Below, piece after piece: positions 32,677 to 41,788 of a DNA stretch of 64,000 nucleotides. A program made the position numbers and the translations under genes. Numbering within the stretch: the first letter of the stretch is position 1; each line of letters starts with the position of its first letter. This DNA comes from Beverwykella pulmonaria (Eukaryota > Ascomycota > Dothideomycetes > Pleosporales > Melanommataceae), in the NCBI GenBank assembly GCA_001599595.1, contig BCHH01000002.1, positions 720,390-784,389 of the forward strand. Direction: 5' to 3'. The notes beneath the pieces were generated by a model that had not been told where the DNA came from, ran no database searches, and was given only the letters and a program-made list of their open reading frames with translations.

Positions 32677-32715
32677 ACGCGCCCGGTTCCCCGGACGCGT
32701 CGCCAATTAACGCGA
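32677..32715. promoter_or_regulatory. MluI cell-cycle box cluster in divergent promoter
   Basis: Three ACGCG cores lie within 39 bp: ACGCGC at 32677-32682, the perfect MluI box ACGCGT at 32695-32700, and ACGCGA at 32710-32715. They are between the Mcm10 gene (start 32380, minus) and the RNase H2B gene (start 32823, plus). ACGCGT is the site of the G1/S factor MBF in yeasts, whose targets are DNA replication genes. Both genes here fit that class. Confidence 0.65.
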
Positions 32716-32822
32716 CAGCAAGAACTACATTCTCAACTCCACACACTTCAATTATACCGTCATAACGTGTGCATCTTTTACTTTACTATCATACATACAT
32801 AGCCACGCATTAACATAAAACA

Positions 32823-34139
32823 ATGGCCCGAACGCGCTCCAAACCGGCGCCCAAAGAAGCACCTCCCACAGAGCCCGCATCTTCATCTTCACTCACCAAA
32901 TCGCTTCCACCGAGCGTCTCCGACCCGCCGAAACTCTTCGTCCTACCAAAAGACACGTCAACAGACACGCGGATAGTCACCTTAGACAACCCCGCGACGG
33001 GTGCGCCCTCGCGCTACCTCTTTTGCCCTGAGAAAGGGTTTTGCGAATTCACGCGCATCGCGGCGCCGAAGAAGGCGTGTAAGAGCTGGCTGATTACATC
33101 CGATGCAGAAGTACAGGATGAAGGGGAGAAGGAGGTAGACGGGGAACTGCAACTCGGCTCAGGCTACGTCTCAAAATCGCCCGACCTCTTCATCGCAACG
33201 CCCATCGACATCCTCTTCCTCATTCTGCCTACTCTGACGCCCAAGCACGCGAAAGATACGAAACAGCATTTCTTGTGCTTGGACGATCATGTAGACAGCC
33301 TTTCTTCGAGCTCGCCGCATTGGAAGGCGCTACTGGCGCAGTTCCCGAAGCTGAAGGAGCGGATAGAGAAGAGGATGGCGGTGGTGTGCGATACGGTTGA
33401 TGCCGGAGATGAGACCATGTACCGGCTGTCGCAAGAGAAGCTTCTTGCGGTCCTTGTAAAGAAAGCAGAACGCATGAGCGCCCATGGTCTCCCAGCATCG
33501 CTAGAAGAGAAATTCATAAAGACGGCGCTCGAAGTGCCAGTCATGAACATCAAGCGCGAGGAAAGTGGACTCAGCGAGACGTCTACCTCCACTTCGATCG
33601 TCCTCGAAGACGCCGCGACGCAATCGACAAGCGCAGAGTCGCAGCTCTCAACCACCATGTCTACCGACTCGCAAACAACCGCGGCAACAAGCGTCCCGGA
33701 GACAGAATCAGAACTCCCCACTCAACCCGCCCTCATCACACCCCCTTCCGTCCCACCCCTCCTGCGTCTCCGCACATGCCTCACCTACCTGACTACCGCC
33801 TACCTCCCGCCGTCCCTGCACGCTCCCCTCGCCGCCCTCTCCCAATCCACGACCCCTGACTTCACACCCCTGACCGCACACCTCGCTGCTCTGTCCGCCC
33901 TGAAAGCAGAAGCCTTCGCACTGCGCTCGTTATCCGACAACATCAGCCGCAAGCGCAATTTCGAAGACGACGACGAGAAGGTGGCCGAGCGCGAGGAGAA
34001 GAAGCGGAAAAAGGAGGAGGATGAGAAGAGGAACAAGATGGAGTCCCGGGCAGTCAAGCAGCTGAAGAAGGTGGATACGAGTGGGATGAAGAAGCTGAGC
34101 AGTTTTTTTACCAAAGCAGCGCCCAAAAAGAAGGCGTAA
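32823..34139 (+). CDS. rnh202: Ribonuclease H2 subunit B
   Basis: This single exon encodes 438 residues. RNase H2 removes ribonucleotides from DNA and RNA from RNA:DNA hybrids; subunit B (Rnh202) is structural and links the enzyme to PCNA. The family's N-terminal triple-barrel shows as LFVLPKDTS, IVTLDNPATGAPSRYLF and KSWLI. These are followed by PDLFIATPIDILFLILPTL (about residues 124-142) and the winged-helix part with MYRLSQEKLLAVLVKKAERM (about 200-220). The last 20 residues hold a PCNA-binding-type motif, MKKLSSFF, just before a basic end, as in human and yeast subunit B. A Ser/Thr-rich insert of about 80 residues separates the two parts. Divergent from Mcm10 across a 440-bp promoter. 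Confidence 0.92.
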   Translation: MARTRSKPAPKEAPPTEPASSSSLTKSLPPSVSDPPKLFVLPKDTSTDTRIVTLDNPATGAPSRYLFCPEKGFCEFTRIAAPKKACKSWLITSDAEVQDEGEKEVDGELQLGSGYVSKSPDLFIATPIDILFLILPTLTPKHAKDTKQHFLCLDDHVDSLSSSSPHWKALLAQFPKLKERIEKRMAVVCDTVDAGDETMYRLSQEKLLAVLVKKAERMSAHGLPASLEEKFIKTALEVPVMNIKREESGLSETSTSTSIVLEDAATQSTSAESQLSTTMSTDSQTTAATSVPETESELPTQPALITPPSVPPLLRLRTCLTYLTTAYLPPSLHAPLAALSQSTTPDFTPLTAHLAALSALKAEAFALRSLSDNISRKRNFEDDDEKVAEREEKKRKKEEDEKRNKMESRAVKQLKKVDTSGMKKLSSFFTKAAPKKKA

Positions 34140-34338
34140 CTTGGTGATGGTTTGGGATAGATTTAGCATACGAGGCGTCCAAAGGCATTATCTTATTTGC
34201 CAGAGGTGTTCGGCGCTGTGGAAGGATCTATGGAGAGGCGTTTAGACTCATGGACGGGTGTCGTTGGGTACGGTCAGGCAGCATTATATCGGAGCATCCA
34301 CATGCTATTAGCACCATAATCTTTATCATTGTTTTATA

Positions 34339-34953
34339 TCATTGTTCTATCAATCCCAGTATCCATCGCAACGCTAAAATCCCACTACCCCTTTCATCGC
34401 CGATTTCGCAATATCCAATTCCCACATGCAAGTTCCAGGGTATGATGTACACCGGAACTCCAAAGGGGGTTATAGCAATATCAAGAGAATTGAATGCATG
34501 TACAGCATCCAAGGACAGGCTATTCGGATAGTTGCGAAATCCCATGACAATCCAAGGCGACAGACCCAAGATGATGCTGAATGCACGTACGCATACACTG
34601 GCTGTGCAAGACACAAAACCCTGTTCGTTGAAGCAACCGTCATTTCCCTCAATTAGCAACCGTGAAAAAAAAGAGGAGTAGCACACAAAAATCAAAGTCC
34701 ACCTTGCAATGGAACGCTGAACCGGCAGAAAAGCGGCAACCGCTTCAAAAGGCCAGAATCGATGCCCGTTGATCGAAAATGCGTCAAGAGGGTATCGTGT
34801 TGTGTTCGCGAGAAAGAGTTTGAAGAGTCTCAACCATCCCAAAAATGGCCAGCAGCACAATCCAAAGGTCGCTACCGACTCCGCAAAATTATAATCGCAG
34901 TACCCTGATAATGTGTCGTTAATGCAGTCGTAAAATCGTCGCAATCCGTCCAA
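34339..34953 (-). CDS. Hydrophobic open frame, doubtful gene
   Basis: A 204-codon frame without stops lies between the RNase H2B gene and the TP-rich gene. The frame has no ATG at its upstream end (it opens at a TTG); the first internal ATG is at about 34650. The reading is hydrophobic and aromatic-rich, with several Cys, and matches no family known to me. It may be antisense to the RNase H2B 3' region. The rest of 34140-35069 shows nothing else. Confidence 0.2.
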   Translation of the reverse strand: MDGLRRFYDCINDTLSGYCDYNFAESVATFGLCCWPFLGWLRLFKLFLANTTRYPLDAFSINGHRFWPFEAVAAFLPVQRSIARWTLIFVCYSSFFSRLLIEGNDGCFNEQGFVSCTASVCVRAFSIILGLSPWIVMGFRNYPNSLSLDAVHAFNSLDIAITPFGVPVYIIPWNLHVGIGYCEIGDERGSGILALRWILGLIEQ

Positions 34954-35069
34954 CTCCGGTCCATGGTAGCATACGCATGTAGCGTCAAAAGGTCACAAAC
35001 AACTCTAAAAGCGTAGACTCGCAAGAGATAGCAACTTCAACGCCGGCATCAGTGGGCTATATGGCCGCG

Positions 35070-36438
35070 TTAGAAGGAGTCCACATCCATGACAGAGGAT
35101 TGCTCACTCCGCGCGCGCTTATCAGCGGTGCTCTCCAAATGGTCGCCACTGCGCTTCCTGCTGCCGCGAGAAGAACCGCCCTCGCGAGCGGATGGCTTGA
35201 CACGTGTCCACGAATCAAAGGAGATTTCTATTCTGTCGTTAGCATCCATAGCATTCGAATCCCGGTAATGTTTCTTACCACGCTTAGGTCGGACCGTGGG
35301 TGGCGGGGTAGCCTCCTGCTCGAAGGGCGTCACAAGCGCGGCGGTCTTGCGAGACCTCCGGATGGAAGGAGTCGCAACGGGAACTTCGATGTCGGTGACA
35401 GCCTCCTCGTCGACGTCGTCTGGCCCCATCTCGCGTGCTCGCTGTTGGATTTCTTCTTTGAAGAGAAGACGCGGCTTGATCGAGGAGCGAGTAAGCGGGC
35501 GGTGAGCGACGGGGCCGGCTTGGCGACGGAGGTCGTCTCCAGAGGACTCGACCCCCTCATCGGAGGCGTTCGATGGCGGCCCATCGTGGAACTTGCGGAA
35601 GACCTTCTTGCCGCGGCTGTCCATCGTTAGTGGAGCTCATGTACACATATATGCTTCTGGCCACTTACAAGAGGTAAATCATGCCTTCCTCGCGGTTCAC
35701 GGCTCGCTCCATCTGGGCCATCTTAGCGTCCGTCTTGCGCGCCTTGGGCGTGGCCCTCGCTTTTCCTTTTCCCTTCTTCGTGAGGAATGGATTGTCGTCC
35801 TCGTCGTCGCGCGTTGGAATACGCTCCTTGGAGTCTGTGTAGATCTCGATTTTCTCTTCGTTTTGGTCCATCTGCTCGGCGAAGCTCTCCAGCGTAAACA
35901 CATTCTTCATGCTCTTGCGGCCTTTACGTGGGGTGGGCATCGCGTCTTCGATGGTCGCAGGCCGGCTTGGGAACAGAACGCGCGCGGTAGAAGTCAGCGT
36001 CTCTTCTTGCACGACGCGCTTTCGCGGCGTCTTGGCCGGGGTCGGGAGCATGCCGCGGGGGTCCATGGCAGAAAGGTGCCGTCGTGCAGGCGTGGGAGCG
36101 ACATGGTCGGAGTCGGAATCGATAGGATGAGAATCAAGATGGGCGCGACGCGTCGAACGCGGGGAGCGGTGGGTGGTGCGCGGAGAAATAGGTGAGGCGG
36201 GCGGAGACAACGTGAAGTTGGCGGCGCGAGTCGTCGACCGCTTCTTGACACTTGTGGGCGTAGTCTCGCGGATCGATCGCGGGAGGTGCGACCGTGCCGG
36301 TGACTGCGGATTCTGGCTGCGCTGGGTAGCGGCGATGGTGGACTTCCGTAGTGAATAGGGCTGGTACGAGTCATCATATCCATGTTTGGGCGCGGGAGGG
36401 GTATTGAGCCGTCCCACAGGCGACGGGGTGCGCTCCAT
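35070..36438 (-). CDS. TP/SP-rich disordered protein, probable CDK substrate
   Basis: Two exons (35669-36438, 35070-35616) with a 52-nt intron (GTAAGT...GACAG) encode about 438 residues. The start at 36438 (MERTPSPVGRLNTPP) is chosen because upstream in-frame sequence is low-complexity. The protein has about 15 S/T-P sites, several followed by basic residues (TPAKTPRKR, PTPRKGRK), as in CDK targets. The short ordered motif EEGMIYLFRGKKVFRKF crosses the splice junction and is the best conserved-looking part. The C-terminus is basic (KRSGDHLE, DKRARSE), probably nuclear. I recall this motif in uncharacterised ascomycete proteins but cannot name a function. The ACGCGA at 36604-36609 upstream and the neighbour Duo1 fit a cell-cycle role. 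Confidence 0.7.
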
Positions 36439-36950
36439 GGTGAGCGTGGCTGAAGTTAAATCGTAATGGTCGCAGTCGCGGGCGTTGGGAAGCAGCGAGG
36501 GAGGTGGGCAGTTGCTTTGGAAGGAGGTGGAGCGGTTGTTGTCAATGCGCAAACCAAAACAAGCAGGATCCGGGTCTTGCAGCTGGCTACCCGGGCAACG
36601 GCTACGCGACAACGCTCGCGCAATTGATGATAACGGCAGGATAGCAATATGGTGTGCGGTGAAAGGCGCTGCTTGGTGGTGGTGAAAGGTGTGGAGGTGA
36701 AGGAAAGAGCGGCCAGTCAACGGGAAATGAGGTTGGTTGCTGGTTTTCGGGAAGGAAGGAGGCTGGGTTGGCCCGTGCGGCGCCAATTCACGAACAAGCT
36801 CAGGACTTACCGCCGCCCCGCCCAGGCGTCAAACAGCCGCACTGGGAACAGCAGACGCTGCGGGGAAAAACACCACACATGCCAACATCACCACCGCCGT
36901 TATCATAAACGCCGTCTCAAGCAGAATCGAACCGGCAGACTGCCAACACC

Positions 36951-37733
36951 ATGGAGCCACCCAATATGGGCGACCTCCATCTCTCGGACTCAGACTCCGA
37001 CGCGCTCTTGGACACGCCCGCTGCGCGGCAAAATAAAAAGAAGACCCAAGATGACAACGCAGATGCAGAAGAGGGCGCCGCAGCCGGAAAGACGCGTGCA
37101 AAAGAGTCGCATTACACGACAGAAGAGGCACGAGAGGCCGCATTGCGCAGAGAGCTGGAGAGCGTGCGGAACGTGAACAGAGTCATCGAGGGTGTGGTCG
37201 AGAGTTTGGAAAAGGCGAGGAGCAACATGGATGTATGCTGCCCATGTTGTTACGATACAATCTGCAGGCCACCTATGCTAATGCACGACCAGACTGTGTC
37301 CCGCACCGTCCACAATGCCTCGACCCTCCTCCAGACATGGACCCGCATCCTCTCGCAGACCGAGCACAACCAGCGCCTGCTTCTCAACCCGCAATGGCAG
37401 GGCGCCAGCCAGGACCTCGTCGACATCCAAGACGAAGAAGCACAGCGACAGCATGCTGCACAGCGTCGGGCCGCTGACGACCAGGCCAGGCGGGAGGCGA
37501 CCGCACGGAGGGCAGAAGAGGAACGTAGCAGAGCCGAGAATCCGCCCAAGGCAGGCACGCGAGGACGAGGCAGAGGTGGCGCCAGACCCCGCGGCGCGCC
37601 TGTTGCCTCCTCAGGTTACGGAGTCGGTGGGCAGAGCGGGCGCGGACGAGGGCTCAGCGGCAGCGGAGCGGCTGGCAGGGCTGGAAGTGGAATTGGACGC
37701 GGCATTCGTGGACGAGGACGAGGTCTGGGTTGA
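36951..37733 (+). CDS. duo1: DASH/Dam1 complex subunit Duo1
   Basis: Two exons (36951-37232, 37293-37733) encode about 240 residues. Duo1 is part of the ten-subunit DASH ring that couples fungal kinetochores to microtubule plus ends. The family core is clear: ELESVRNVNRVIEGVVESLE (about residues 67-86), then across the intron TVHNASTLLQTWTRILSQTE and HNQRLLLNPQWQGASQDL. The tail is a coiled, Arg/Glu-rich helix and then an RG/GG-rich end (RGRGRGGARPRG). The 60-nt intron has a GCTAAT branch site but is in phase and stop-free, so an unspliced form would insert 20 residues rich in Cys. The start could also be ATG 36966. Confidence 0.92.
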   Translation: MEPPNMGDLHLSDSDSDALLDTPAARQNKKKTQDDNADAEEGAAAGKTRAKESHYTTEEAREAALRRELESVRNVNRVIEGVVESLEKARSNMDVCCPCCYDTICRPPMLMHDQTVSRTVHNASTLLQTWTRILSQTEHNQRLLLNPQWQGASQDLVDIQDEEAQRQHAAQRRAADDQARREATARRAEEERSRAENPPKAGTRGRGRGGARPRGAPVASSGYGVGGQSGRGRGLSGSGAAGRAGSGIGRGIRGRGRGLG

Positions 37734-38059
37734 GCAGATATCCCGAACGCAACCTCAGTCAGCCCACGGATCAACTGATCAGTGTCGAAAACAGGCCCCT
37801 CTCGTCCTGATGCGTCTCCGCCTTCCTCCGCGTTCTGTGTCACGCGCGGTCAAGGCCGATGGTTGCTCCCACCTTGTTGATACTACTCTTCGTACATTTC
37901 CCACACGAAAAAAGCTGGGAATCCAGCTGCCAGGTGAACGAGGCGGCTCAGGACCCTGCGTTTCCGCTTGGATTCCTCAATATGGCTAGCTTCCCGAGCG
38001 CTGCCCCACTTCGAGCTACTCCCCGCCATAACCCCCAGGTCTCGCGACACCAATTGCAC

Positions 38060-38098
38060 GCATATATTAAATCTCTTCCTCTCTCTCTCTCTGCCATC
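38060..38098 (+). promoter_or_regulatory. TATA-like and CT-tract promoter of galactokinase
   Basis: CATATATTAAATC is followed at once by a long CT repeat (TTCCTCTCTCTCTCTC), ending about 75 bp before the galactokinase ATG at 38175. CT-rich tracts just upstream of the transcription start are common in expressed genes of filamentous fungi. Confidence 0.5.
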
Positions 38099-38174
38099 AT
38101 CTATTTCTGGAACCTGCGCTGCGGTTATTCAATTCTTCTGTGCTTCAGCTCCACACCTTCCGCCTGGCGCCACC

Positions 38175-39840
38175 ATGAGAGTCCCAACAGCGACCTCGCT
38201 CCACGACATCTATCCCGAGGATGCGATCCCGGCCGAGACAAAGCGCTGGGAGATGCTGCTGGCCAAATTCAAGGACGCCTATGGCAGGCCGGCAGATTTT
38301 GTGACCCGCAGTCCGGGCCGGGTCAACATCATCGGCGAGGTAAGCTAGCAATGTGCTACAGCTTGGAACGCGGAAGGCTCACAAACCCAAGCACATCGAC
38401 TACTCCCTCTACGAAGTGCTCCCTATGGCTATCACCGCCGACTTCATCATGGCTGTAGCTGTGCGGCCTTCCAGCGAGAAGCCCAGAGTGCGGATAGCAA
38501 ACCTCCAGTCAGAGAAATTTCCGTCGCGCGAGTTTGACATTCCCACCGAAGGAGACATACCCATTGATGCGTCGGAACATGAGTGGACCAATTATCTGAG
38601 ATCGGGGATCCGAGGCGTATCACATCTGTTGGAGAAGAAGCGGGGCCAGGGTCACTTCGTCTCGGTGGGTATGGACATCGTGTGCGACGGCACAGTGCCC
38701 AGCGGTGGCGGCTTGTCAAGCTCAGCGGCATTCATATGTGCGAGCGCATTGGCAGTACTGCTAGCCAACGGAGAGAATGAGGTCGATAAAAACGAATTGT
38801 GTGAGCTTGCCATTGTCTCAGAACGAGCCGTAGGCGTCAATTCTGGAGGGTACGTGCGTGAATGAACAGCCTTTCGATTCCCCCCTAACATTTTTTACAG
38901 CATGGACCAGGCAGCTTCCGTCTTCTCCCTGCGCGGCACCGCCCTGTATGTCAGATTCAAGCCCAGTCTCGACTACACGACCATCGAATTCCCTCACACC
39001 GACCCCGAGCTCGCATTCGTAACCGCCCAGAGCTTCGTGGCGGCGGATAAGCACGTCACCGCGCCTGAATGCTACAACCTGCGTGTCGTGGAATGCACGC
39101 TGGCCGCAGTCTTTCTCGCAAAGATTTTCGGTCTCAAAAAGGAGCTTCCGGAGGACTCGTCTCCCCTAGAGGTCAGCCTTCGCGGATTCCACGATACCTA
39201 CTTCGAAGAGAAAGAGAGCGTTGCAGACAACACCAAAACTTCGGTCGCAGACTTCGAGACGCAACTGCACAAACTCATCCAACTCGCGCAAGACTATCTT
39301 CCCCAAGAAGAGGGCTATACGAGAGGCGAAATCTGCGGACTGATCGGCATGTCAGAAGATGAGCTACATCAGCGCTTCATGTCAAAGTTTCCTGTGCGTG
39401 CAGAAAGGTTTATGCTACGCCAACGTGCATTGCACGTATTCAGCGAAGCCCTTCGTGTGATCAAGTTCCGCCAATTGCTATCCTCACCCCCCGAAGATGG
39501 CAAGGAGCTGCTTACGTCACTAGGCGACCTGATGAACGAAACGCAAACCTCGTGCCGCGATGTCTACAACTGCAGTTGCCCAGAGCTTGATGAATTGTGT
39601 GACCTCGCGCGCAGTGCAGGTGCTTGTGGGAGTAGGCTAACAGGCGCAGGATGGGGAGGATGTAGTGTGCATCTGGTGCCCAAGGACAAAGTGGAGGCAG
39701 TTAAAAAGGCCTGGGAGGAGAAGTACTATCGAAAGAAGTTTCCGGGTATCACAGCAGAGAAGCTGCAGGGGGCTGTGGTAGTCAGCAAACCCGGCAGTGG
39801 CAGCGTGATCTTCAAGGTTACCGGGGATAGTGTGGTGTAA
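38175..39840 (+). CDS. gal1: Galactokinase
   Basis: Three exons (38175-38339, 38392-38849, 38901-39840) encode about 520 residues, the normal size for fungal galactokinase. It phosphorylates galactose to galactose-1-phosphate, the first committed step of the Leloir pathway, in the cytosol. The three GHMP motifs are present: SPGRVNIIGEHIDYS across the first intron (residues 46-60), PSGGGLSSSAAF at the ATP loop (about 158-169), and GSRLTGAGWGGCSVHL near residue 435. NSGGMDQAAS crosses the second intron and carries the catalytic Asp. The Gal3-type loss of two residues in the GLSSSAA loop is not seen, so this should be an active kinase. No other GAL gene lies beside it. Confidence 0.96.
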
Positions 39841-40191
39841 AAGCCGTGGATGGTGTGAATATTTGCGCGATCGAGAACATGCAAGGGGAGCGGCTGATGA
39901 ATCAAATCCCGATACCAATCCGTCCAAGGTCGGAATTTACTTCACAATGACAAATAGAGGTATAGGGTTCTGCATCGTCTCTCTCCCTCAAACTCAACTC
40001 CACAGTGTCTTTCATCTGTTTCCCAACATTTACAATGCCTTCATTCTCGTACGATATAAATATTCAGCTCCGTCATTTGTCGGGACAGCGGAAAGCCAGT
40101 TTACGCATCCCAGCAGTCGTTGCAGGATCTGCACCAGAAGTCCCCTGCACGCCCGGAAACCCTCTGAGATCTCTTTGACCGGTGACTCAGA

Positions 40192-40365
40192 ATGTACATC
40201 TTCTACTATCACATTCACTCCTGTGGCCACACATGGTACCACGGCTCTCAACCCACAACTGGCATACCTGACAGCGCGGGCCAGGACCGGTACAATCTCC
40301 TACACGACTGTGCTGTGTTGGAGAGTGTATGTGAGAGGTGCGAGAAGGAGGGGGGGTTTGACTAA
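40192..40365 (+). CDS. Small Cys/His-rich protein, doubtful
   Basis: A 57-codon frame (ATG 40192, TAA 40365) reads MYIFYYHIHSCGHTWY and ends with CERCEKEGG, giving an H-x-C-G-H start and a C-x2-C end. Small fungal proteins with this kind of paired Cys/His layout are common in Pezizomycotina. Upstream, a separate frame from ATG 40035 is open for about 45 codons and may be another exon, but no clean splice joins them. It could also be a fragment of a broken gene. Confidence 0.3.
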   Translation: MYIFYYHIHSCGHTWYHGSQPTTGIPDSAGQDRYNLLHDCAVLESVCERCEKEGGFD

Positions 40366-41788
40366 GGATCCCGCCCTCAAGAACCTTCGAGGCATAATCA
40401 GGCTGCTGGAACGGTGGTTACAGGATTTTGGCGAGAAAGCCAGGCTGTCCACTTGCTTTCCCACATGTCAGAGAATTACTGGTCATGCAGCAAGTCGAAG
40501 CCCCGATCGAGACGAGTTTCGTAGGTATGCCGTTTTGGCTGCAGACTTAGTGGGGAAGGGTATGCAGGAAAATGGGGCAGTGCGACGCAGTGCATCCTGA
40601 TCTCTATCCTGCGGCTCTTGATTCCACGAATGAGACTAAAATAGCAATACTCACAGAGTTCACCTCTTTTATCGTAGTACACTGGCGCGACTTCAAATTG
40701 AAGAAAGCTAAAACTTTGTAGGACTATAAAGATGTACATGCACCGCACTATTTGCATTCAAAGTTATAAAAACCACGCACACTATAGAGTCAATGAGCTC
40801 AGAATAGAATAGGTAAGTACATGATTTTCGCTTCCCCGTGATCGACAGATTCTCGATTTAGTGTCGGGATCCAATCTCTGTTCCTGGCGGCCCTTGTGTT
40901 AATTGGACCACTGAAGTCTGCTCGTATCCAAATCTAGTCTCATGCATCTACCCGCGTAGAGTGTACCATCATATAGGATCATGCGTCATGTGGCTTGCAT
41001 CTCCACGGCACGACGTCCAATGGCATGACTTCGACGCGGGAAGCACATCGATCATGGTCTGTGAACCTGGCTAAACGTGATAGGGGAAGGATGAAGGCGA
41101 GCCGGAAATCCTCATTACCTCTACTCATTGCGGAGAGACGTTTCCGATTCGAGTACTTGAACTCGCTCTGCAACAACATTGGATGGCGTGAGGTTGCGGA
41201 TGCAGTTCCACTACTTTGCACAATGCAAAGTCAACAGCTGATTTTATGTTGATCACGCCGTTTCCTGCACAGCAAGATACCCGATAACAAGGACTGCCTT
41301 GCCTCCAGATCTTCAAATTATTTTCAACCGGACAGTTCATCAGCGTTGAGAGTTGCAAAGAATCGTGGCAGGGTGGTTCTAGGCAGGTCAGACCAAAACC
41401 AAACTCGCGGGCCGCGGTAACTCGTCTCATTTGACGACGGAGCGTGCCCGCCTTCAACGTCTACCGCTATGGGCGCCTTCAACGTCTCCCGCTATGGGTG
41501 CCTTCCTCCGACTTTGTGTCTCCCAACATGGCTTGAAGCGGACGATTCAGTCAACTAACCAACGATATAACCGTCACTGGCTGGGCCATTGGCCTTCTCG
41601 AGGGAACGCCACCGCCTGATCTCCATCTATAGGTCTTACGTACATGGTAAGCACGTTCAGGGTAACTTCTTCCATTCCTACCCTTCTTCTTTGCTAAACC
41701 GGAGGAAAGCGTGATCACTTGTGTCTTCCATCCCTCTTACACCTTTACACCTTTATACCTCATATTGCCATGATCTGAGAGCCTCAGT
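40366..41788. other. Intergenic region before the ABC transporter
   Basis: No supported gene. It holds a 25-bp tandem repeat (see 41449-41498) and, just before the ABC transporter ATG, a pyrimidine-rich leader with three CACCTTT/ACCTTTA-like steps (41740-41760) typical of a fungal core promoter. Confidence 0.45.
41449..41498. repeat. 25-bp tandem repeat, two copies
   Basis: CGCCTTCAACGTCTACCGCT plus ATGGG at 41449-41473 is repeated at once at 41474-41498 with a single change (TACC to TCCC). A third partial copy (TGCCTTC) follows. It lies about 300 bp upstream of the ABC transporter. Confidence 0.85.

Noticed and set aside
31877..32802. Several plus-strand frames over the Mcm10 start
   Set aside because: They are Ser- or Arg-rich shadows of the low-complexity Mcm10 N-terminus.
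39830..40600. 256-codon plus-strand frame after galactokinase
   Set aside because: It begins inside the last codons of galactokinase, lacks motifs and overlaps a better, shorter Cys/His reading in another frame.
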